NCBI GenBank assembly: GCA_947177465.1
Contig: CAMWUP010000158.1
Coordinates: 1-5,749 of the forward strand
Length of the DNA stretch: 5,749 nucleotides
Origin: an uncultured Lachnospiraceae bacterium
Lineage (GTDB): Bacteria > Bacillota > Clostridia > Lachnospirales > Lachnospiraceae
Direction of reading: 5' to 3'
Shown here: one piece after another, positions 1 to 5,182 of the stretch
Layout of the letters: the number at the start of each line of letters is the position of its first letter
How positions within the stretch are numbered: the first letter of the stretch is position 1
Position numbers and translations under genes: made by a program
Notes under the pieces: model-generated
Database searches by the model: none
What the model was told of the DNA's origin: nothing
The model's input: only the letters and a program-made list of their open reading frames with translations

Positions 1-57
1 GAGATTAATGCGGAATTGAGAGGAAACGAGGAAATGTGGGAGGAATTGGCGGAGTGA
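1..57 (+). CDS. Possible 3' end of an upstream gene (partial)
   Basis: Frame 1 is open from the window edge to a TGA at 55-57 and encodes 18 residues, EINAELRGNEEMWEELAE, rich in Glu and ending in what could be an amphipathic helix. The other two plus frames hit stops within the first 20 bases, so this is the only forward frame that can be a gene tail. The piece is too short to assign a family, and an open stretch of this size can occur by chance. Confidence 0.35.
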   Translation, partial: EINAELRGNEEMWEELAE

Positions 58-119
58 TATCCCCATTTTCGTAGAGTGATGTATGCAAGTGACGCCGGAG
101 GGGAGAGCCACCTGTCTTT

Positions 120-216
120 GCAGACGCGCTCTCGCTCGGATAAAAACGCCGGCACTTGGCGAGGTTCTTTCGAGCCTAGTACCGCTGCGTTTTTTGCGGA
201 GCGAAAGCACGTCTGC
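120..216. repeat. 97-base imperfect palindrome, candidate structured RNA or mobile palindromic repeat
   Basis: One long hairpin can be drawn. The outer arms are 120-126 with 210-216, 128-130 with 206-208, and 132-137 with 199-204, interrupted by 127/209 and 131/205. After an internal loop, 142-149 pairs with 187-194, then 151-156 with 178-183, then 162-167 with 172-177. Bases 157-161 are bulged and 168-171 form the apical loop. Read as plus-strand RNA, the imperfect pairs are three C-A mismatches and one G-U. Read as minus-strand RNA, they become three G-U wobbles and one A-C, and the apical loop becomes a GAAA (GNRA) tetraloop closed by a C-G pair. Structure therefore seems better preserved for a minus-strand transcript. 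The element sits in the gap before the AGOG-like gene. It resembles palindromic repeats scattered in Lachnospiraceae genomes, but that is an unverified recollection. Confidence 0.6.
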
Positions 217-250
217 GTTGGAATATACAATGGGTACAATGACAACGGTA

Positions 251-256
251 TGGAGA
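251..256 (+). promoter_or_regulatory. Ribosome binding site deciding the start at 262
   Basis: TGGAGA lies 5 bases before the ATG at 262 and is the only good Shine-Dalgarno-like match in front of any in-frame ATG of this reading frame. The frame is also open from an ATG at 76, but that version would translate straight through the 120-216 palindrome. Confidence 0.6.
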
Positions 257-261
257 TTATT

Positions 262-1086
262 ATGACAGCTAATACAAAACAACAGTCCGAAATATTAGAC
301 AAGGTTTATGCCCTCATCACAATGCACCAAAATGGCGCGTTGGGTGGAGAGGTTATGCCGGAGGATGCAAATCCTCATTTGGCGAAGGGCTGTGCAGAGA
401 ACTATCTTTATTTTACTTTGCCTATGGCATTAAATTATCAGCGGAATTCTTATATGCTTTGGGAAAGTGCATTGCAGACATATTGTGATGAGGGGACAAG
501 ATTTGTATTCCATCCTGCAATTTGCCTGACGAAAACTTTTGCAGAGGTTCAGTGTGCTTTAACGCAATACAAGGTTGCTTTGCAAAAACAGAAGCAGACT
601 GAAATATGGTTATCCTTGTGTCATACTTTTATGGCATTATTTGACGGCGATATCCGAAAGCTATTTGCTATGTGCCATAACGATGTGGACGAAATCAGGA
701 ATTTTGTGCAGATTCAAAATAAAAAACGGTTCCCTTATTTATCGGGAACCAAGATTTGTAATTACTGGTTATATGTCATCCATCAGTATACAGACAGAAC
801 CTATCAAAATATCGGAAGCCTGACTGTCGCCCCTGACACGCATGTGTGCAAGGCAACGCACAGATTGGGCTTAATCAGCGATGCTGAGTTTGCCTCCGGC
901 AATGTGCAGCAGATTGTCATAAACAGGTGGCAGGAACTGCTGCAAAACACCGGATACAATCCTATCGACGTTCATACACCGCTCTGGCTATGGAGCCGGA
1001 ATGGCTTTCCTGCTTTGCTGCCGAATTTATCATCTGACCATGCTTCTTCCAAGGACATAAACGCCAACCAGCATTTCGGCGATTGA
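262..1086 (+). CDS. HhH-GPD superfamily, AGOG-like DNA glycosylase/lyase candidate
   Basis: This 274-residue protein shows features of the helix-hairpin-helix DNA glycosylases, closest to the archaeal AGOG (8-oxoguanine glycosylase/lyase) type. A hairpin-like YLSGTK at residues 159-164 offers a candidate catalytic Lys164. APDTHV follows, with a candidate catalytic Asp192 28 residues further on; AGOG has a Lys-Asp pair at about that spacing. The C-terminal NPIDVHTPLWLW (about 232-243) resembles the PLHLDTLLWL-like segment of AGOG. No iron-sulfur cysteine cluster is visible. If the call is right, the protein would act in the cytoplasm in base-excision repair. The start at 262 is preferred because of the TGGAGA; a start at 76 would add 62 residues encoded by the palindromic region. 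The last 18 residues overlap the convergent XRE gene and look like a non-conserved tail. The comparison is from memory, and an uncharacterised HhH protein with another role is possible. Confidence 0.55.
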   Translation: MTANTKQQSEILDKVYALITMHQNGALGGEVMPEDANPHLAKGCAENYLYFTLPMALNYQRNSYMLWESALQTYCDEGTRFVFHPAICLTKTFAEVQCALTQYKVALQKQKQTEIWLSLCHTFMALFDGDIRKLFAMCHNDVDEIRNFVQIQNKKRFPYLSGTKICNYWLYVIHQYTDRTYQNIGSLTVAPDTHVCKATHRLGLISDAEFASGNVQQIVINRWQELLQNTGYNPIDVHTPLWLWSRNGFPALLPNLSSDHASSKDINANQHFGD

Positions 1087-1491
1087 TATTCCCAAAAAAA
1101 GCCCCGAAAAGAAGTCTTTTACCTGAGAACCTCCGAAGGTATGGGAAAGTGCCTGTAAAGCAATTCCCATTACGATGAGCAAAATTCCATACAATAGATT
1201 TTTTTGCTTCTCCAATTCTTGTGTCCGCCTTAACAAATCCATAATCTGCTCATCATCATATGCGCGTACACTTTTTTCTTCTGCCTCCTCACCATCCATC
1301 AGTTCAGCGACCGTAATTTCTAATTCCTCACACAGACTTTTTACGACTCCGTAATCCGGCATGCATTTACCTGTTTCCCACTTTGAAATGGTTTTATTGG
1401 AAACACCGAGTTTTTCAGCCAATTGTTCCTGTGTTAAATTTTTTTCTTTTCTTTTTTGGGATATAAATTTTTCCGTGGTTAGTTGATTCAT
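1030..1491 (-). CDS. XRE-family HTH regulator with two C-terminal membrane helices
   Basis: A 153-residue protein. Residues 7-64 are a Cro/CI-type HTH, with LTQEQLAEKLGVSNKTISKWETGK as the helix-turn-helix core. A charged, Glu-rich linker follows (about 65-98, probably helical), then two hydrophobic stretches at about 99-117 (LLYGILLIVMGIALQAL) and 127-148, each long enough to span the membrane. It is probably a DNA-binding protein tethered to the cytoplasmic membrane, a common Firmicutes architecture; target and signal are unknown. An in-frame ATG exists 15 bases upstream (1506), but the GGAGGT at 1499-1504 lies within those codons and 7 bases ahead of the ATG at 1491, so 1491 is the likely start. 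The 3' end overlaps the convergent glycosylase-like gene by 57 bases, and this overlap encodes the end of the second membrane helix. No terminator is visible. Confidence 0.85.
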   Translation of the reverse strand: MNQLTTEKFISQKRKEKNLTQEQLAEKLGVSNKTISKWETGKCMPDYGVVKSLCEELEITVAELMDGEEAEEKSVRAYDDEQIMDLLRRTQELEKQKNLLYGILLIVMGIALQALSHTFGGSQVKDFFSGLFLGISIAEMLVGVYVLGRSMVR

Positions 1492-1498
1492 TTGATTT

Positions 1499-1520
1499 AC
1501 CTCCATTGATTTATAATGGA
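1499..1520 (-). promoter_or_regulatory. Shine-Dalgarno of the XRE gene inside a small inverted repeat
   Basis: GGAGGT (minus strand, 1504 to 1499) is 7 bases before the ATG at 1491. Six-base arms TCCATT (1502-1507) and AATGGA (1515-1520), separated by 7 bases, form an inverted repeat whose mRNA hairpin would pair part of the Shine-Dalgarno sequence. It could be an autoregulatory operator, an RNA element that damps translation, or chance. No well-spaced consensus promoter was found upstream in the AT-rich stretch to 1593. Confidence 0.4.
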
Positions 1521-1593
1521 AGAATATCTTTTTTTATACTGCAATACCATCCCTTATTTGGAGAATTTGGGTGGAATCGGCATGATATATTTT

Positions 1594-1636
1594 GAATGGG
1601 GAAACCGACAGCGTTTCCGCCGCAGTTTCCCCATTC
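1594..1636 (-). terminator. Strong stem-loop after icd, terminator-like but without a U-tract
   Basis: A perfect 12-bp stem (1594-1605 with 1625-1636) continues into an inner stem (1609-1613 with 1618-1622, one G-U) capped by GAAA in the minus-strand transcript. It begins 4 bases after the icd stop codon. The GNRA loop and the wobble pair favour the minus-strand reading, as expected for the 3' end of the operon. The minus strand continues AAAATATATC, so there is no U-run as in a classical intrinsic terminator. It may act as a 3' stabiliser or a weak or factor-assisted terminator. Confidence 0.55.
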
Positions 1637-1640
1637 CGTT

Positions 1641-2846
1641 TTACATAGCTTCGTAGGTCTTCCTGATTTCTTTAATAAAATCTTCGCTGTTTAACACCGT
1701 CACATGTTCAAGCGACGTAATCAGCGCCAAATCTTTTGTCATTCTGCCGCTTTCGATGGTAGAAAGGGTTGCCTTTTCCAACTTGTCTGCAAATTCCATC
1801 AGTTCTTTGATGCCATCTAATTCACCACGTTTCCTGAGAGCGCCCGTCCATGCAAAGATGGTCGCCACGGAGTTGGTGGAGGTTTCTTCCCCCTTCAAAT
1901 GCTTGTAATAATGCCTCTGCACTGTACCATGAGCCGCTTCATACTCGTATACACCGCTTGGAGATACTAAAACAGAAGTCATCATGGCAAGGGAACCAAA
2001 CGCAGAAGAAACCATATCCGACATCACATCGCCGTCATAGTTCTTGCACGCCCAGATGAAGCCGCCCTCCGACTTCATCACCCTTGCGACAGCATCGTCA
2101 ATCAGCGTGTAGAAATATTCAATTCCCAGCGCCTCAAATTTCTCCTTGTACTCTGCATCATAGATTTCCTGAAAAATATCTTTAAAGGTATGGTCATACT
2201 TTTTGGAAATGGTATCCTTTGTAGCAAACCATAAATCCTGCTTTGTGTCGATGGCATAGCCGAAACATGCCCTTGCAAAGCTTTCGATGGATTGATCCGT
2301 ATTGTGCATACCCTGCAAAACGCCTGCGCCATCAAAACTATGAATCAGTTCACGGGTTTCTTTTCCGTCAGCAGAGGTAAAGACAAGCTCTGCCTTACCG
2401 CCCTCTTCTACCCTTATTTCCGTGTTCTTATACACATCTCCATAGGCATGACGCGCCAATGTAATAGGCTTTTTCCAGTTTTTTACACACGGGTCAATTC
2501 CCTTCACTACAATAGGCGTTCTGAAAACTGTACCATCCAGGATAGCGCGGATGGTTCCGTTCGGGCTTTTCCACATTTCCTTTAAGTCATACTCCGTCAT
2601 TCTCGCCGCGTTAGGCGTAATGGTCGCACATTTTACAGCAACACCATATTTCAATGTGGCATTGGCAGAATCCACTGTCACCTTGTCATCCGTCTCATTA
2701 CGGTAAGCAAGTCCCAAATCATAATACTCCGTCTTCAAGTCGATAAAGGGCAGCAGAAGCTCTTCCTTTATCATAGTCCAGAGTATTCTGGTCATTTCAT
2801 CTCCATCCATCTCTACAAGCGGTGTCGTCATCTGAATTTTGCTCAT
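1641..2846 (-). CDS. icd: NADP-dependent isocitrate dehydrogenase, eukaryote-like homodimeric type
   Basis: This 401-residue cytoplasmic enzyme oxidatively decarboxylates isocitrate to 2-oxoglutarate, producing NADPH. It aligns along its whole length with the human IDH1-like subfamily rather than the E. coli type. Isocitrate-site residues are present: Thr77 in TITP, Ser94, Asn96 and Arg100 in SPNGTIR, Arg109, Arg132 in ARHAYGDVY with Tyr139, and Lys210 in TKDTI. The metal-binding aspartates are Asp251, Asp273 and Asp277 (the last two in YDGDVMSD). AHGTVQRHY carries Arg311 and His312, equivalent to the residues that contact the 2'-phosphate of NADP, so NADP is the expected cofactor. The length is normal for the subfamily. 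A GGAGGA six bases before the ATG supports the start. It is the last gene of the operon, 34 bases after the GntR gene, and consumes the product that Re-citrate synthase plus aconitase would make. Confidence 0.96.
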   Translation of the reverse strand: MSKIQMTTPLVEMDGDEMTRILWTMIKEELLLPFIDLKTEYYDLGLAYRNETDDKVTVDSANATLKYGVAVKCATITPNAARMTEYDLKEMWKSPNGTIRAILDGTVFRTPIVVKGIDPCVKNWKKPITLARHAYGDVYKNTEIRVEEGGKAELVFTSADGKETRELIHSFDGAGVLQGMHNTDQSIESFARACFGYAIDTKQDLWFATKDTISKKYDHTFKDIFQEIYDAEYKEKFEALGIEYFYTLIDDAVARVMKSEGGFIWACKNYDGDVMSDMVSSAFGSLAMMTSVLVSPSGVYEYEAAHGTVQRHYYKHLKGEETSTNSVATIFAWTGALRKRGELDGIKELMEFADKLEKATLSTIESGRMTKDLALITSLEHVTVLNSEDFIKEIRKTYEAM

Positions 2847-2880
2847 TTTTTTCCTCCATTTTTTCCTTTATATCAGCATT

Positions 2881-3591
2881 TTATTGTGTTTCCGAAAGCG
2901 CCTTATTCTTTTCATATATTTCATGCAGGCCGTTTTTCACCATATTTTCATATGCATTTATCATATGCCTGTGCGCCAGTTCTTCCGCGCTGTCCGCATT
3001 GCCGGCCTTGATAGCTTCCATAATCTTTTCATGTTCCTCATTGGAAGCTGTACCTCTGACCTGATTGGCAAGCGTTTTCCTTCTGACGCGCAGTACATAC
3101 GCATGAAAGTCTTTGAGCTGATGCTCTAACATCTTAGAATTACATGCCTCATACAAAATCTCATGAAAGCGGTTGTCCAGCTCCGCAATCTGCTCCATAT
3201 GCCCTTTGGAAGCATGGAATTTTGCCAGATATACGTTTTCTTCCATTTCCTCAAGCTGCTCTTTGGTAATATGCTCCGTCGCCCATCTTGCACAAAGCCC
3301 TTCCAGCAGCGAACGTATCATATAAATATCCTTGACGTCCTTTTCGGTAATGCCCGTCACATAGGCGCCCTTGTTGGGAATAATCTGAATCAGCCCTTCC
3401 AACTCTAACTGCCTGAACGCCTCCCGCACCGGTGTCCTGCTGACGCCGAGTTCTTCCCCGATGGTTACTTCCTTTAACTCTTCATGCTCCTCATATTTAC
3501 CGTTTAAAATGTCGTCCCTAAGCTTATGAAACACCCTGCCCCGCAGCGAATACTTATCCGTCACTTCCTGCTTTACATCATAACTGCTCAC
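2881..3591 (-). CDS. GntR-family regulator, FadR/FCD subfamily
   Basis: A 236-residue protein from a GTG start. Residues about 20-80 form the GntR winged helix, with the signature VTIGEELGVSRTPVREAFRQ followed by LELEGLI and the wing NKGAYV. The rest is the all-helical FCD ligand domain; Asp139 and His143 (ELDNRFHEI), His187 (EEHEKI) and His209 (HRHM) match its usual metal/ligand-binding set. Such proteins are dimers that normally sense organic acids. The GTG is chosen because GGAGGA lies six bases upstream and the codon overlaps the stop of the preceding gene as TAGTG, a coupling arrangement; an ATG at 3618 would add nine residues. Lying between Re-citrate synthase and icd, it most likely controls this operon, and the palindrome at 5126-5159 is the obvious candidate site. 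The effector is unknown; citrate or 2-oxoglutarate would be reasonable guesses. Confidence 0.93.
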   Translation of the reverse strand: MSSYDVKQEVTDKYSLRGRVFHKLRDDILNGKYEEHEELKEVTIGEELGVSRTPVREAFRQLELEGLIQIIPNKGAYVTGITEKDVKDIYMIRSLLEGLCARWATEHITKEQLEEMEENVYLAKFHASKGHMEQIAELDNRFHEILYEACNSKMLEHQLKDFHAYVLRVRRKTLANQVRGTASNEEHEKIMEAIKAGNADSAEELAHRHMINAYENMVKNGLHEIYEKNKALSETQ

Positions 3592-3604
3592 TATGCTTCC
3601 TCCG
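3589..3604 (-). promoter_or_regulatory. Translational coupling junction (TAGTG) with internal Shine-Dalgarno
   Basis: The TAG stop of the citrate synthase gene (3591-3593) shares its G with the GTG start of the GntR gene (3589-3591). GGAGGA (3598-3603) lies inside the last codons of the upstream gene, six bases before the GTG. Ribosomes finishing the first gene can restart directly on the second. Confidence 0.7.
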
Positions 3605-5036
3605 CCAACTTCCTGCATCCATTTTCATCCAGAATCATTTCCAGCTTGTCACAGGTTTTTCCAATCACACCTACCAACTCCTCATCAGTCAGCACCGTAA
3701 CGCGGCCGCCGGCATATTCCTCATCAACCCACTGCTTTACTTCCTTCACCAGCTCACTGCTCTTATCCACCTGCGCTTCTCCCTTTAACTTATAGTAGGT
3801 ATTCATCCAGTGGGCAATGCCCGCAAGTCCGGAGGTATTGGAAACAGCGCACAAAACTGGTCTGTTTAAAAATTTTTCCGTGTCAAAAATATTGTAGATT
3901 TCTTCATTTTTCAGCAACCCGTCCGCATGGATACCGGCTCTCGTCACATTAAAATTCTTGCCGACAAAAGGCGTTCTCTCCGGAATATGATAGCCGATTT
4001 CCTTTTCATAATACTCTGCCAGTTCCGTAATCACTGTGGTATCCATGCCGTTTAAATTGCCGCGGAGCTGCGCATACTCAAACACCATCGCCTCCAACGG
4101 CGTATTTCCGGTTCTTTCCCCGATACCAAACAGAGAAGTATTGATACCGGCACAACCGTACAGCCATGCCGTAGTCGAATTGGAAACCGCCTTATAAAAA
4201 TCATTATGTCCATGCCATTCAATGTTTTCATGAGGCACGCCCGCATGTGTGTGAAGGGCATAAATAATTCCCTGCACGCTTCTGGGAATCACGGCGCCGG
4301 GATAATTGACCCCATAGCCCATAGTATCGCAGGCTCGTACCTTAATGGGTATTCCATACTGCTCCTGCAGCTTCATCAGCTCCGTACAAAAAGGCACTAC
4401 ATAACCATAGATATCCGCCCTTGTAATATCTTCTAAATGACAGCGGGGGCTGATGCCCTCCTCCAGACATTCCCGAATTACACTCAGATAATGCTCCATT
4501 GCCTGCCTTCTTGTCATTTTCAGTTTTAAAAAAATGTGATAATCGGAACAGCTTACCAGAATACCGGTTTCCTTCATGCCGATTTCCTTGACCAGTTTAA
4601 AGTCCTCCTTGCTCGCACGAATCCAGCTTGTCACCTCTGGAAACCGGTAGCCCCGCTCCATACATTTATACACAGCGTCCCTGTCCTTTTTACTGTACAG
4701 GAAAAATTCAGAAGCACGAATCATGCCATTCGGACCCCCCAGCTTATGCAGATAATCGTATATCGTCACAATCTGTTCCGTAGTATAGGGTGCCCGTGAC
4801 TGCTGACCATCTCGGAAGGTTGTGTCCGTAATCCAGATTTCCTTTGGCATATTATGCGGCACAATCCTGTCGTTAAAAGGAATTTTGGGTATCTCTGAGT
4901 AAGGAAACATGTTGCGGAAAACATTCGGTTTTTCCACATCGTCCAGTATGTACATGTGCTCCTCTATTTCCAGAAGATTATTTCTTGTATTCATATTAAT
5001 CGGTCTGTACTGAAACGTATTGTTATTCTCTTTCAT
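3591..5036 (-). CDS. Re-citrate synthase (homocitrate/isopropylmalate synthase family)
   Basis: This 481-residue protein belongs to the HMGL-like TIM-barrel family. It has the metal/catalytic loop DTTFRDGQQ (71-79), the HxH metal motif in WHGHND (274-279), GIGERTGNTP (304-313) and the family's RAGIHADG (366-373). Its N-terminal region (DVEKPNVFRNMFPYSEIPKI), the FFLYSKKDRDAV segment and CSDYHIFLK (163-171) match what I recall of Re-citrate synthase from Clostridium kluyveri and relatives, not standard LeuA or NifV. The reaction is acetyl-CoA plus oxaloacetate to citrate with Re-face stereochemistry (EC 2.3.3.3), used by strict anaerobes lacking GltA; the characterised enzyme is divalent-metal dependent and oxygen sensitive. 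Its place upstream of icd supports this role. AGAGGG eight bases before the ATG supports the start. Automated annotation often names such genes 2-isopropylmalate or citramalate synthase, and those activities are the main alternatives. Confidence 0.85.
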   Translation of the reverse strand: MKENNNTFQYRPINMNTRNNLLEIEEHMYILDDVEKPNVFRNMFPYSEIPKIPFNDRIVPHNMPKEIWITDTTFRDGQQSRAPYTTEQIVTIYDYLHKLGGPNGMIRASEFFLYSKKDRDAVYKCMERGYRFPEVTSWIRASKEDFKLVKEIGMKETGILVSCSDYHIFLKLKMTRRQAMEHYLSVIRECLEEGISPRCHLEDITRADIYGYVVPFCTELMKLQEQYGIPIKVRACDTMGYGVNYPGAVIPRSVQGIIYALHTHAGVPHENIEWHGHNDFYKAVSNSTTAWLYGCAGINTSLFGIGERTGNTPLEAMVFEYAQLRGNLNGMDTTVITELAEYYEKEIGYHIPERTPFVGKNFNVTRAGIHADGLLKNEEIYNIFDTEKFLNRPVLCAVSNTSGLAGIAHWMNTYYKLKGEAQVDKSSELVKEVKQWVDEEYAGGRVTVLTDEELVGVIGKTCDKLEMILDENGCRKLAEEA

Positions 5037-5064
5037 TCCAAAAGCCCTCTTTTCTCTGACTTTC

Positions 5065-5089
5065 CGCTATGCCGCCCGGCAGCATGGCG
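5065..5089 (-). other. GC-rich hairpin in the operon leader
   Basis: In the predicted 5' leader, ATGCTG and CGGCAT (minus strand, 5085-5080 and 5074-5069) pair around a CCGGG loop, extended by CGC/GCG beyond one mismatch. It lies about 15 bases upstream of the AGAGGG ribosome binding site. It has no U-run, so it is not an obvious attenuator; it may only stabilise the mRNA. Confidence 0.35.
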
Positions 5090-5125
5090 ATTTTCACATG
5101 TAGGCACCTGACAGTTGCAAATAAT

Positions 5126-5159
5126 TACCTCGTATAATTGTATACAATCATACGAGGTA
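5126..5159. promoter_or_regulatory. 34-bp near-perfect palindrome, probable GntR operator
   Basis: The two halves are symmetric about the 5142/5143 junction and match at 16 of 17 positions; only 5136/5149 breaks the symmetry. The core is ATTGTATACAAT, the type of site bound by many FCD-type GntR regulators, and the arms read ACCTCGTAT and ATACGAGGT. It exactly fills the spacer and -10 region of the operon promoter and touches the -35, so a bound dimer, or two dimers given the length, would block RNA polymerase. An operon-encoded GntR regulator makes autorepression the natural reading. The same sequence could fold as RNA in the subtilase transcript. Confidence 0.8.
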
Positions 5160-5165
5160 TGTCAA
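5137..5165 (-). promoter_or_regulatory. Sigma-A-type promoter of the Re-citrate synthase operon
   Basis: On the minus strand, the perfect -35 TTGACA (5165 to 5160) is followed by a 17-base spacer and -10 TACAAT (5142 to 5137), one base from consensus. Transcription should begin near 5130, giving a leader of roughly 95 bases before the ATG at 5036. The -35 begins only 17 bases after the stop codon of the subtilase gene. Confidence 0.8.
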
Positions 5166-5182
5166 GCATTATTCCGGTTAAA

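Noticed and set aside
120..216. A known riboswitch or T-box upstream of the glycosylase-like gene
   Set aside because: I could not match the conserved cores of the common classes (TPP, SAM, M-box, THF, purine, T-box). The structure is one long hairpin rather than a multi-helix aptamer with an expression platform.
224..241. TACAATGGG/TACAATGAC direct repeat with -10-like hexamers before the glycosylase-like gene
   Set aside because: No -35 hexamer is found at a suitable distance from either TACAAT, and two 7-base copies are too little to call a repeat or a promoter.
2292..2585. 97-residue plus-strand open frame opposite icd
   Set aside because: It lies wholly inside the clearly homologous isocitrate dehydrogenase gene on the other strand, has no ribosome binding site and no recognisable protein features.
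5026..5085. Possible 20-codon leader peptide on the minus strand (MLPGGIAESQRKEGFWNERE) overlapping the citrate synthase start
   Set aside because: No Shine-Dalgarno sequence precedes its ATG, there is no run of regulatory codons, and the ATG is buried in the leader hairpin.
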